From: an uncultured Bacillota bacterium
GTDB taxonomy: Bacteria > Bacillota > Dehalobacteriia > UBA7702
Direction: 5' to 3'
Assembly (NCBI GenBank): GCA_902796855.1
Contig: CADBQN010000005.1
Coordinates: forward strand, 1-64,000
DNA: 64,000 nt
Shown here piece by piece: positions 10,562 through 19,334 of this stretch. Position 1 is the stretch's first letter; each line of letters begins with the position of its first letter. The translations under genes were made by a program, and so were the position numbers. The notes under the pieces were generated by a model. It worked only from the letters and a program-made list of their open reading frames with translations. It did not search any database and had not been told where the DNA came from.

Positions 10562-11469
10562 TCCGTTTTGTCGTGCCTTATCTCCTATACAGCGCGATCG
10601 CTCTCGTCTGCGTCTTCCTTCAGTCTCAGCTTTTTTCCCATCTGCAGATCTTTAACGCCAAGCCCGACCTGCTCCTTTTGGTGCTGGTGATGTCGGCGCT
10701 GAAAAGCGACTGGAAAAACGGCGTCGCCGTCGGTCTGCTGCTGGGTTTCTGGATCGATCTGCTCAACGCCGCCTTTTTCGGGACGAACATGATCGTCTAC
10801 GGTCTGGTCGGCGCCGTCTGCGGCCTGATCGGGACCCGCTTTCCCGACCGCACCTATGAAGGGTATTTCTTCACCGCCGTCGGCGCTTCGCTCCTTTCCG
10901 GCTTTTTGACGCTCCTCGTCTTCCAGCTGGCCGGCGCCGCGCCGCCGGTGGGGCAGAGCGTCTTTGGGATCATCTTCCCGATGACGTTCTATACGAGCCT
11001 CATCGCCTTTCTCGGTCTGCCGCTGATCTTTCTCTATCGCCGCCGCAAAGGCCGGAAGATCGGCAGGATCGACCTTTTGGGCTACGGCGTGATCTACGTC
11101 CGGGGCAATGAGAAAATCGATCTGAAAAAAGTCGAAGCCGAACGGGCGGAAGCCCGCCGCCGCCGTGTTTCCTCCCGGGAACGTCTGGCCCGCCGCGCTT
11201 CGGAACGGAGCGCCGGACGCGGCGGTTCTTCCCGTTCTACCCGGGCCGCCGGGAGCGGCGGCCGTTCGCCGCGTTCCTCATCGCCGCCGCGGCGGCAAGC
11301 GCCGTCCCGAAGCGACGCCGCCCGCCGCCGTCCCGCTTCGGGATCGTCTTCCTCGCGAAACGGCGATTACCGGGTCGCGCCGAAAAAGAAGGCGGCGCCG
11401 TCGTCGAAAAAACCGCGTTCCTACCCGAACCGCCGCCCGCAGAAGCACCGGGGACGGCGTTCCTCGTAA
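10558..11469 (+). CDS. mreD: Rod-shape-determining protein MreD with long basic tail
   Basis: Polytopic membrane protein of the elongasome. Residues 1-165 hold about five membrane helices, the whole of a normal MreD. After LYRRRKGRKIGR the protein continues for about 130 residues, with the last 100 made almost only of Arg, Ser, Ala, Gly, Pro and Lys. This makes it nearly twice the usual size (about 165 residues). The tail is probably disordered and strongly positive. The reading frame is intact and overlaps mreC at its start, so the extension is real at sequence level. Low-complexity tails can also arise from repeat slippage. Confidence 0.9.
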   Translation: MIRFVVPYLLYSAIALVCVFLQSQLFSHLQIFNAKPDLLLLVLVMSALKSDWKNGVAVGLLLGFWIDLLNAAFFGTNMIVYGLVGAVCGLIGTRFPDRTYEGYFFTAVGASLLSGFLTLLVFQLAGAAPPVGQSVFGIIFPMTFYTSLIAFLGLPLIFLYRRRKGRKIGRIDLLGYGVIYVRGNEKIDLKKVEAERAEARRRRVSSRERLARRASERSAGRGGSSRSTRAAGSGGRSPRSSSPPRRQAPSRSDAARRRPASGSSSSRNGDYRVAPKKKAAPSSKKPRSYPNRRPQKHRGRRSS

Positions 11470-11532
11470 TCCCATGAAAACAGCCTTCGGCGCGAGAGAG
11501 AAACAAGCGCCGGGAATCAGGAGTTTTATAAA

Positions 11533-13896
11533 ATGATAAAGCTGAAGCGCCCCCAGGGAGCCACCGTGGCTCAGGAAAAAATCAATAAACGGCTGCTGGT
11601 AATCTACCTCTTCATCATCGTCCTGTTCGTCATTTTGGTGGGCCGCCTTTTCTTTATGCAGGTCGTCAAGGGCCAGGAGTACGTCTCCCGCTCCGACAGC
11701 AACATCTACCGCACCATCACCCTGCCGGCGCGCCGCGGCACCATCTACGACCGCAACGGCAACGTCCTCGCCAGCTCCCAGCCGTATATGAGCGTCCAGG
11801 TCTACCCCAACGAAGTGGAGGATCTCGACGCCCTGGCCGATCAGCTCGCCAAGCTGTTCAGCAGTGACGAGGTCTTTGAGGCGGAACAGTCCGCCCGGAA
11901 GAACATCGCCCAGTCCTCCCTTTCCGAAACCATCGCCAACGTCAGCAAACAGGTGCAGGAACAGAAAAAGGAAGCCGAGCGGGAAGCCGCCGAAAAAGAA
12001 AAGGAACAGGCGGAAGAAGCGAAGAACGGAGGCGGCACCGCCGATACGTCGGCGCTGACGCCGACGGAAAAAGCGCGCCTCGGTGAGGCCGCCGCCGCGG
12101 TGAAGCAAAAGAGCGCCTCATCCTCGGCGGAGACCGAGGAAGAGGAGAATACCTCCGCCGAAACGGAAGAGGATGATATCAACGCCGCCATCGGTTCGCT
12201 GACGGCGAACACCAAAATCTCCAAAAAAGAGGTCCTTGAGATTCTCGAAACGGGGATCGGCTCCTACAACGCCATCACCGTCCGCACCTACACCTACGAG
12301 GTCGGCGTCACCATCGCCGAGATCGTCGCGGAAAACCCCGATCTCTATCCAGGCGTCTACGTCTCCGAGGAACCGATGCGCAGCTATCCCAACGGTTACT
12401 ATCTCGGCCACGTCCTCGGCACCGTCGGCAAGATCACCGATACTCAGCTGGAAAAAATGACGTCCTACGGCTATAAGATTTCGGACATCGTCGGCCAGAG
12501 CGGTCTGGAAAGCTACTACGAGCACTACACCGAAGGCGGCAAGGTCTTCAGCCTCAGCGGCCAGGACGGTCACCGCGTCGTCGAGGTCGACGCCAAGAAC
12601 AACATCATCGACGTCATTTCCGAGGAAGCGCCCGTCGCCGGGAATTCCCTGGAACTGACGATTGACCTGAACACCCAGATGCACATGGAAGACTCTCTGA
12701 AGCGGGTCATCGCCGGCGCGGGGAATCCCAAGGCCATCGGCGGCTCCGCGGCGCTGATCGATGTCGACACCGGCGGTGTGGTGGCCATGGCCAGCGCGCC
12801 CTCTGTCGACCCCAACGACTTCGCCCGGGGGCTCTCCTCGGAAGAGATCGATTATTACTTCCACGAAAAACTGAAACCGCAGATGAACCGCGCCATCACC
12901 GCCGGTTATCCCTCAGGCTCCACCTTTAAGATGGTGACGGCCACGGCGATCTTAAAAGCCGGCGTCTCCCCCAACGACACCATCGTCTGCTCCGAGGGAT
13001 CCTGGGCGCTGCCGCTGGCGAAATGCCACTGGCACGGCGGCGTGAACTTCTACAACGCCGTCGCCGCCAGCTGCAACATCTATTTCCAGAAAATGGCGGC
13101 CCGCATCGGTGAGGAAGCGCTGATCTCCGTCGGTCTCCAATACGGTTTCGGCAAAAAGAGCGGCATCGACCTGCCTTCGGAAGTGACGGGGCTGCTGCCG
13201 ACGCCGGAATGGAAAGCCCAGAACAACACCGGCTGGGAAAAACAGTGGCATATTTACGATACTTACTACATGTCGATGGGTCAGGGGGCTACCGTCGATA
13301 CCGTGATTCAGCTGGCCAGCTGCGCGGCGACCATCGCCAACCACGGCGTCCGGCTCCGCCCCTATGTCTGCCAGTCGATCCTCGATGACGAAGGCAACGT
13401 CTTAAAGACGAGAGAACCGGAAGTCGTCGATACCATTGAACTGGACGACGCCGATTGGGACACAATCACCGAGGCGATGAGAGGCGTTGTCAGCGACGGC
13501 AGCGGTACCGCCCGGAACCTCTTCGGCTCCCTCTCGGGGACGCTGATGCCCGCCGGGAAGACCGGTACCGCCCAGACGGGGCTTGCCGGCGATAACCTGG
13601 AATCGGACAACCACGGCGTCTTCATCGGCTTCGCCCCCGCCGACAACCCCCAGGTGGCCTTTGCCTGTCTGGTGGAATACGGCGGCGCCGGGGCGAAATC
13701 CGCGGCCTACGTCTGCCGCGACACCTTCCGCGCCTACTTCGGCTACGACGTCGAATCCAATATCATCCTGATGGACGATCTTTTCGTTTCCTCCTCCCAG
13801 CGTGATTCCGACGAGGATGACGAGGAAGATGACGAGGATTCCGAAGAAGAGGCGGCGGACGTCAATCGCTACGACCTTTTGTCGGAAGATGAGTGA
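11533..13896 (+). CDS. mrdA: Penicillin-binding protein 2 (class B transpeptidase) of the elongasome
   Basis: Cross-links peptidoglycan during side-wall growth, working with RodA. One N-terminal membrane helix (residues about 22-44) is followed by the pedestal domain, then the transpeptidase domain with S463-T-F-K466, S513-C-N515 and K676-T-G678. Two unusual parts stand out. A Lys/Glu coiled then Ser/Glu-rich insertion of about 100 residues lies in the pedestal (about 115-215). An acidic C-terminal tail covers about 757-787 (DEDDEEDDEDSEEE). At 787 residues it is longer than most PBP2s (about 620-680). mreC and mreD sit upstream, and the min genes follow from their own promoter. Confidence 0.94.
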   Translation: MIKLKRPQGATVAQEKINKRLLVIYLFIIVLFVILVGRLFFMQVVKGQEYVSRSDSNIYRTITLPARRGTIYDRNGNVLASSQPYMSVQVYPNEVEDLDALADQLAKLFSSDEVFEAEQSARKNIAQSSLSETIANVSKQVQEQKKEAEREAAEKEKEQAEEAKNGGGTADTSALTPTEKARLGEAAAAVKQKSASSSAETEEEENTSAETEEDDINAAIGSLTANTKISKKEVLEILETGIGSYNAITVRTYTYEVGVTIAEIVAENPDLYPGVYVSEEPMRSYPNGYYLGHVLGTVGKITDTQLEKMTSYGYKISDIVGQSGLESYYEHYTEGGKVFSLSGQDGHRVVEVDAKNNIIDVISEEAPVAGNSLELTIDLNTQMHMEDSLKRVIAGAGNPKAIGGSAALIDVDTGGVVAMASAPSVDPNDFARGLSSEEIDYYFHEKLKPQMNRAITAGYPSGSTFKMVTATAILKAGVSPNDTIVCSEGSWALPLAKCHWHGGVNFYNAVAASCNIYFQKMAARIGEEALISVGLQYGFGKKSGIDLPSEVTGLLPTPEWKAQNNTGWEKQWHIYDTYYMSMGQGATVDTVIQLASCAATIANHGVRLRPYVCQSILDDEGNVLKTREPEVVDTIELDDADWDTITEAMRGVVSDGSGTARNLFGSLSGTLMPAGKTGTAQTGLAGDNLESDNHGVFIGFAPADNPQVAFACLVEYGGAGAKSAAYVCRDTFRAYFGYDVESNIILMDDLFVSSSQRDSDEDDEEDDEDSEEEAADVNRYDLLSEDE

Positions 13897-13905
13897 AAAA
13901 AACCG

Positions 13906-13934
13906 TTGTCCCGGCCCTCTCCATCCGTTATAAT
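13906..13934 (+). promoter_or_regulatory. Sigma-A promoter of minCDE
   Basis: TTGTCC (13906-13911), 17-bp spacer, TATAAT (13929-13934). It lies just after the mrdA stop and lets the min genes be expressed apart from the mre operon. Confidence 0.75.
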
Positions 13935-13971
13935 GTCATTACCGCAACAATCCTTTAGGGAGGCGATGCTT

Positions 13972-14343
13972 ATGACAGCGGATGTTTGGGACAAGGAAGG
14001 AGCATTGACCAAGGACACCCTTTTGATTGAAGGCCCCCTTCGCGGCGGCCACAAAGTAGATTACGACGGCAACGTCGTGGTGATGGGCGACGTGAACGCC
14101 GGCGCGGAGATCCGCGCCTCCGGTCACATCATCATCTTCGGCGCCCTCCGCGGCATGGTCCACGGCGGGAAGGACGGCAACAGCGGCGCGAAAATATTGG
14201 CGCTCTCCCTGTTCCCCACCCAGCTGAGGATCGCCGATCACATCACCTGTCCGCCGGAGGGGTACACGGCGCCGCGGGAGCGCGGCCCGGAAATCGCCTC
14301 GATCCGCGGGAACAAAGTCATCATTGAAACACTCGCCATGTAA
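13972..14343 (+). CDS. minC: MinC-like septum-site protein, C-terminal domain only
   Basis: Part of the Min system that places the division septum. The 123 residues match only the C-terminal beta-helix domain of MinC, including GHKVDYDGNVVVMGDVNAGAEI and GALRGMVHGG (given here in part). This domain dimerises and binds MinD. The N-terminal domain that blocks FtsZ assembly (about 100 residues in normal MinC) is absent. ATG 13972 has AGGGAGG eight bases upstream; the promoter lies at 13906-13934, so no room exists for the missing domain. minD follows 48 bp later. Confidence 0.88.
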   Translation: MTADVWDKEGALTKDTLLIEGPLRGGHKVDYDGNVVVMGDVNAGAEIRASGHIIIFGALRGMVHGGKDGNSGAKILALSLFPTQLRIADHITCPPEGYTAPRERGPEIASIRGNKVIIETLAM

Positions 14344-14391
14344 CGACCGTAAGAAAGACAGCGTGGAAGCGACAGCAAAGGAGGTTTACGG

Positions 14392-15180
14392 ATGGGCGAA
14401 GTCATTGTGATTACTTCCGGAAAAGGCGGCGTCGGCAAAACGACGACCACCGCCAATATCGGAACGGCCCTGGCCATGATGGGGAAAAGAACTTTATTGA
14501 TCGACACCGATATCGGTCTCAGAAATCTCGACGTGGTGATGGGATTGGAGAACCGCATCGTCTATCACCTTGTCGACGTGACGGAAGGCCGCTGCCGGCC
14601 GCGGCAGGCCATGATCAAAGATAAAAAACTGGAACGGCTTTCCCTGATCCCGGCGGCCCAGACAAGGGACAAGACCGCCGTCAGCGAAAGCCGCATGAAA
14701 GAACTGACCGACGAACTGAAAGAGGACTTCGATTACGTGCTGATCGACTGTCCCGCCGGCATTGAACAGGGGTTTAAAAACGCCGTTGCCGGCGCGGACC
14801 GGGCCCTCGTCGTCACGACACCGGAAATCAGCGCCGTCCGCGACGCCGACCGTGTCATCGGCCTTTTGGAGGCCGCGGGGCTGCCCGCCCCGGAAGTCAT
14901 CGTCAACCGCGTCCGCTTCGATATGGTGAGAAAAGGCGACATGATGACCATTGAGGATATTCTCGATATCCTCGCCGTGGAGCTCATCGGCATCGTCGCC
15001 GACGACGAGGACATTGTCATTTCCACCAACCGCGGCGAACCCATCGTCAAAAACCAGCTCAGCACCGCCGGCAGGAGCTTCCGCGACATCGCCGCCCGCA
15101 TCACCGGGGAGGATATCCCCTTTGTCCAAAGCGGCGGCAGGAACTTCTGGCGTCGGTTCAAAGCCGTGTTCGCGCGCTGA
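14392..15180 (+). CDS. minD: Septum-site-determining ATPase MinD
   Basis: Deviant Walker-A ATPase that binds the membrane and recruits MinC. The P-loop is GKGGVGKTT (residues about 8-16), with Walker B-type VLIDCPAGIEQGF (about 116-128). The C-terminal amphipathic membrane-targeting helix is visible as FWRRFKAVFAR at the very end. 262 residues is normal. It has an AAAGGAGG ribosome site and sits between minC and minE. Confidence 0.97.
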   Translation: MGEVIVITSGKGGVGKTTTTANIGTALAMMGKRTLLIDTDIGLRNLDVVMGLENRIVYHLVDVTEGRCRPRQAMIKDKKLERLSLIPAAQTRDKTAVSESRMKELTDELKEDFDYVLIDCPAGIEQGFKNAVAGADRALVVTTPEISAVRDADRVIGLLEAAGLPAPEVIVNRVRFDMVRKGDMMTIEDILDILAVELIGIVADDEDIVISTNRGEPIVKNQLSTAGRSFRDIAARITGEDIPFVQSGGRNFWRRFKAVFAR

Positions 15181-15192
15181 GGGGGTGGGAAA

Positions 15193-15486
15193 ATGACGAT
15201 TCTACAACGTATCTTTCGCCGAAACGATCCCGGCGAAAAGAGCCGTCTCGCCGCCAAAGAGCGGCTGAAACTCGTCCTCGTTCAGGATCGCGTCAATTTG
15301 GATCACGACCGGATGGAAGCGCTGAAAAACGATCTCATCGACGTCGTTGACCGCTATCTCGATATCGACCGGGAGGCGATGGAAGTCTCGTTCCTCAGGG
15401 AAAAGGGCTCCGTTTCCATCGTCGCCAGCCTGCCGGTCCAAAACGATATCCTCCCGGCGCCGGAGCGCCGGCGGGGCACGGCCTGA
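15193..15486 (+). CDS. minE: Cell-division topological specificity factor MinE
   Basis: Activates the MinD ATPase and drives Min oscillation. The N-terminal membrane-binding and anti-MinCD stretch is visible (ERLKLVLVQDRVNL, residues about 23-36), followed by the dimerisation domain (LIDVVDRYLDIDREAMEV). 97 residues matches the family. MinE occurs in many Clostridia and Negativicutes but not in Bacillus. Its presence beside a MinC without the FtsZ-inhibiting domain is notable. Confidence 0.93.
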   Translation: MTILQRIFRRNDPGEKSRLAAKERLKLVLVQDRVNLDHDRMEALKNDLIDVVDRYLDIDREAMEVSFLREKGSVSIVASLPVQNDILPAPERRRGTA

Positions 15487-15535
15487 GGGCCTCGGCGCGC
15501 GCCTTTTGCCGCCGTGATGATTTGGAAGGATTTTT

Positions 15536-16768
15536 TTGCAGACCATGAGCACCGACGCGAGAAAAAGTTCAGACCAACTGAAAAGAGCGAAACAGAAACG
15601 GCGCCTCCACATGAGCCAGGAGACGCGGCGCAGGCGGGGGATATATAACTCCTTCGATTGGGTGACCTTTGGTCTTTTCGCCCTGCTGCTCCTCGTCAGC
15701 GTCATCGTCATGAGCACCGCCTCGGCCAACGCCATGAGCGATGACTCCGGCTATTACCTGCGCCGTCATTTGTTCATGATCGCCGTCGGCTTCGGCGTGT
15801 TTGTCGCCGTGACGCTCTTCGACTATCGACGCTACAAGGATTTCCTCACTCAGGGGTACATCATCGTCTGCGTCATGCTGCTGATCACGCTGATCTTCGG
15901 CACCGGCGACGGCGCCAACCGCTGGATCTTCGGGGTGCAGCCCTCGGAAGCGGCGAAAGTGGCGATGATCGTCCTCTTCGCCGCCTATCTCGACCAGAAC
16001 CGAAAGCGGCTGAAAGAGCCGAAATTCGTTTTGCAGAGCATGGGCTACATGGCCATTCCCACCGGGCTGATCTTTATGGAGCCGGACCTTGGGACATCCC
16101 TCGTCTTCATCGTCGTCATGCTGGTGATGCTCTACGTCGCCGGGGCCAACCGCCGCGTTTTCGGCGCCGTCATCGGCATCATGGCCGCTTTTATCGCGAT
16201 TATTTTCGTCACGCTCTTCATCTACACCAAGGGCTTTAACGAAAACCTTTCCGGCGATATTCCCTGGATCCCGCTGCATCGGTACCAGCTGATGCGGCTG
16301 GCCATCTTCATCAATCCCGACATGGACGCCCTCAACACCGGCTACCACATCATCCAGAGCAAAATCGCCGTCGGCAGCGGCGGCCTCTTCGGCAAGGGCT
16401 ACGGCAACGGCACCCAGGTGCAGGGGAACTTCCTGCCGGAACACCACACCGACTTTATCTTTTCCGTCATCAGCGAGGAATTCGGCTTTTTTGTCACCGC
16501 GGCGATCCTCTGTCTCTTCATGGTCTTTTTGCTGCGGCTGATGAACAAGGCGTTTTTCGCCCGTGATTTCTTCGGCACGCTCATCATCTCCGGGATCTCG
16601 GCGATGATGATCTTCCAGGTATTTGAAAACGTCGGCATGGCCATGGGGATCATGCCCGTCACCGGTCTGCCGCTGCCCTTCTTCAGCTACGGCGGCACCA
16701 GTATGATTACGAACATGGCCGCCGTCGCCCTGGTCTTTTCCGTGTCGCTGCGCGGCCGCAAAGTCTGA
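15536..16768 (+). CDS. rodA: Peptidoglycan glycosyltransferase RodA
   Basis: SEDS-family lipid II polymerase of the elongasome, partner of PBP2. It has about ten membrane helices, and typical SEDS motifs include GTGDGANRWI, FMEPDLGTS, NTGYHIIQSKIAVGSGG and the C-terminal FFSYGGTS. Start taken at TTG 15536, five bases after GGAAGGA; ATG 15545 is the alternative. A basic cytoplasmic N-terminus of about 40 residues precedes the first helix. The distance to mrdA (the min genes lie between) is common in Clostridia. Confidence 0.95.
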   Translation: MQTMSTDARKSSDQLKRAKQKRRLHMSQETRRRRGIYNSFDWVTFGLFALLLLVSVIVMSTASANAMSDDSGYYLRRHLFMIAVGFGVFVAVTLFDYRRYKDFLTQGYIIVCVMLLITLIFGTGDGANRWIFGVQPSEAAKVAMIVLFAAYLDQNRKRLKEPKFVLQSMGYMAIPTGLIFMEPDLGTSLVFIVVMLVMLYVAGANRRVFGAVIGIMAAFIAIIFVTLFIYTKGFNENLSGDIPWIPLHRYQLMRLAIFINPDMDALNTGYHIIQSKIAVGSGGLFGKGYGNGTQVQGNFLPEHHTDFIFSVISEEFGFFVTAAILCLFMVFLLRLMNKAFFARDFFGTLIISGISAMMIFQVFENVGMAMGIMPVTGLPLPFFSYGGTSMITNMAAVALVFSVSLRGRKV

Positions 16769-16845
16769 TTTTTCATTTCCCGTGTCATAAACGGCCTCTT
16801 TGTCCCGTAGGATTGAAAACAGAGGACAAAAAGGAAGTGAGTGGC

Positions 16846-17451
16846 ATGGGAAATTATTATAAACGGCGCGGCCGTCCCTTCGGCGCCCGGCGGCGGTCGG
16901 GCAAGGCGGCTTTTGCCGCCGGCGCCGTCCTCGTCGCCGTTTTCGCGCTGGCGCAGTTCGGCTCCGTCGGCGACGGCGTCAGAGAGGCCGTCGCCGAAAG
17001 CGGCGGCAGCTTCGTCACCGCGGCGAAGACCGCCTGGAACTGGGGGCGCGACTCCCTCACCGGGGAAGAGACCTCCTTTTCGGTGCCGGTCAGCTCCGGT
17101 GTGGTCGTGGAAAATTTTGGCGTCGTCTCCGCCGCCGACGGCAGTGACGCCTATCACAACGGCATCGATATCAAAGTGCCCGCCGGCAGCGAGGTGCTGG
17201 CCGCCGCCGACGGCAGCGTCGCCGACGTCTCCGAACGGGACGACGGCACCTTCTGGATCACCGTTGAGCACTCAAAACACTGGTCGACGGTGTACGGCCG
17301 CCTCGGCGAGGCAAAAGTGGCCGTCGGCGACAAAGTCGCCAAAGGCGATGTCCTGGGCACCCCCGCCGGGGAGATCCTTCACTTTGAGGTGAGGGAAGAC
17401 GATACGGAAAAAGACCCCGTCCGCTATTTTAACGGCGGCGGTGAACCATAA
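16846..17451 (+). CDS. LytM/M23-fold protein with lost catalytic histidines
   Basis: A 201-residue membrane-anchored protein. It has a basic N-terminus, one helix (residues about 20-40) and an extracellular M23 domain. The zinc ligands remain: H104 and D108 (HNGID) and H179 (LHFEV). Both general-base histidines of active LytM enzymes are replaced: R152 in VYGRLG where VYxHL is usual, and I177 where HxH is usual. It is probably a scaffold rather than a hydrolase, like SpoIIQ or other degenerate LytM factors. Its position after rodA suggests a role in envelope growth or engulfment; that is inference. Confidence 0.85.
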   Translation: MGNYYKRRGRPFGARRRSGKAAFAAGAVLVAVFALAQFGSVGDGVREAVAESGGSFVTAAKTAWNWGRDSLTGEETSFSVPVSSGVVVENFGVVSAADGSDAYHNGIDIKVPAGSEVLAAADGSVADVSERDDGTFWITVEHSKHWSTVYGRLGEAKVAVGDKVAKGDVLGTPAGEILHFEVREDDTEKDPVRYFNGGGEP

Positions 17452-17516
17452 AAGAACCGCGGGGAGCCCGCCGCTTCCCCCGGACATATCACAGCAAAGA
17501 ATGAGGAACAGAGGAA

Positions 17517-19334
17517 ATGAGAGAAAATCACTATGTCCCCGTCGGGAAATACCTCCGCCGGGTGACGCGCCCCGGCCGCTACGTCGGCAGGGAATGGAAC
17601 ATACCGGATAAGGACTTCGCCGGGGCCGACGTGCAGATGGCCATGGCTTTCCCTGATCTCTACGAGGTCGGCATGAGCCACCTCGGCCTGCGCGTCCTCT
17701 ACGAGGTCGTCAACGGCCTGCCCTACGCCGCCATGGAACGGGTCATGGCCCCCGCGCCCGATCTGGAAGCGCTGCTCCGCGCCGACAGAGCGCCGCTGTT
17801 CACGCTGGAGACGAACAGGGCCGTCGGCGATTTCGATCTCCTCGGCTTCAGCCTCCAGTACGAGCTCTGCGCCACCAACGTTTTGAATATCCTCGATCTC
17901 TCCGGAATCCCCCTGCGGGCGGAGAACCGGGACGAGCGTCATCCCATCGTTATCGGCGGCGGTCCCTGCGTCTATAACCCGGAGCCCTTCGCGCCATTTT
18001 TCGACGTGTTTCTGATCGGCGAGGGGGAAGAGGCTTTGCCGGAACTGCTCACGCTGTACCGTGAGACGCGCCCCGGGAAAAGCAAAGCGGCGCGGGCGGC
18101 GTTTTTAAAAGAACTCGCCGGGAGAAAGGGTTTTTATGTGCCCTCCCTTTACGAAGAAAAGAACGGCGCCGTGACGCCGCGGGACGGAGCGGCCCCCGTC
18201 GTCGTCCGCAAGCGCTATATCGCCGATTTGGACAATGTTTCCTTCCCGAGAAAGCCGCTGGTGCCCCATACGGAAATCGTCCACGACCGCGGCGTTATCG
18301 AGCTCTTTCGCGGCTGTGTCCGCGGCTGCCGCTTCTGTCAGGCCGGGATGATCTACCGGCCGCGGCGGGAAAAGAGCGTCCCGACGCTCCTTGCTGACGC
18401 CGACGCGGTCATCGCTTCCAGCGGCTACGACGAGCTGGGCCTGCTCTCCCTGAGCACGATGGATTACAGCGGCATCGACCCTCTGGTGACGACGCTGACG
18501 GAGCGCTACAGCGGCCGCGGCGTCAGCCTCTCCCTGCCGTCCCTGCGCATGGACGCCTTTTCGGTGGAGCTGGCTCAAAAGGTGCAGAAAGTGCGGAAAG
18601 GCACGCTGACGCTGGCGCCGGAAGCCGGCAGCCAGCGGATGCGGGACATCATCAACAAAAACATCAATGAGGACGACATCGTTTCCACCGCGGCGGCGGC
18701 CTTTGCCAACGGCTTCCGCAACCTGAAATTCTATATGATGATCGGCCTGCCCCACGAGACCGACGCCGACATCGACGCCATCCGGGAGCTGCTGCTCAAA
18801 GTGAAACGCTCCGTCGGCCGCGGGCTGAACCTCGGCGTCAGCATCGGCACCTTTGTGCCCAAAGCGCAGACGCCGTTCCAGTGGTACGGTCAGGAGGGCG
18901 AAGAGAGCGTCCGCGGGAAACAGCGCGCCCTGAAATCCTGGGCCAAGGGGCAGAAGGGCATCCGCCTCAGCTATCACGATTTTGAGACGAGCTTCCTCGA
19001 GGCCGTCATCGCCCGGGGCGACCGCCGCGTCGCCGACGTCATCGAACGGGTCTTCACCCTCGGCGCCCGCCTCGACGGCTGGAGCGAGTATTTCCGATAC
19101 GACCTTTGGCAGCGGGCGCTGGCGGAGACCGGCGTTGACGGCGTCTTTTACGCCTCCCGCCGCTTTGACGATGACGCCGTTCTGCCCTGGTCCCATATCT
19201 CCTGCGGCGTCAGCCGCGAATTTCTGCTGAGGGAAAAGAATAAGGCCGTCGCCGCCGCGGTGACGCCGCATTGTTACGACGATGTGTGCTCCGGCTGCGG
19301 CATCGGCTGCAGAAAGGCGGGGGAAAAGAAATGA
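17517..19334 (+). CDS. B12-binding-type radical SAM protein (TIGR03960 family)
   Basis: A 605-residue protein conserved next to a DUF2344 protein and ribonuclease G in many anaerobic Bacillota. An N-terminal Rossmann-like region (about 1-170, with PDLYEVGMSHLGL) resembles cobalamin-binding radical SAM enzymes. The radical SAM core begins at FRGCVRGCRFCQAG (C-x3-C-x2-C, residues about 265-277). The Cys-rich C-terminus (CSGCGIGC) may bind a second cluster. The substrate is not established; the neighbourhood hints at tRNA or rRNA modification. The following gene starts two bases before its stop codon ends. Confidence 0.9.
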   Translation: MRENHYVPVGKYLRRVTRPGRYVGREWNIPDKDFAGADVQMAMAFPDLYEVGMSHLGLRVLYEVVNGLPYAAMERVMAPAPDLEALLRADRAPLFTLETNRAVGDFDLLGFSLQYELCATNVLNILDLSGIPLRAENRDERHPIVIGGGPCVYNPEPFAPFFDVFLIGEGEEALPELLTLYRETRPGKSKAARAAFLKELAGRKGFYVPSLYEEKNGAVTPRDGAAPVVVRKRYIADLDNVSFPRKPLVPHTEIVHDRGVIELFRGCVRGCRFCQAGMIYRPRREKSVPTLLADADAVIASSGYDELGLLSLSTMDYSGIDPLVTTLTERYSGRGVSLSLPSLRMDAFSVELAQKVQKVRKGTLTLAPEAGSQRMRDIINKNINEDDIVSTAAAAFANGFRNLKFYMMIGLPHETDADIDAIRELLLKVKRSVGRGLNLGVSIGTFVPKAQTPFQWYGQEGEESVRGKQRALKSWAKGQKGIRLSYHDFETSFLEAVIARGDRRVADVIERVFTLGARLDGWSEYFRYDLWQRALAETGVDGVFYASRRFDDDAVLPWSHISCGVSREFLLREKNKAVAAAVTPHCYDDVCSGCGIGCRKAGEKK

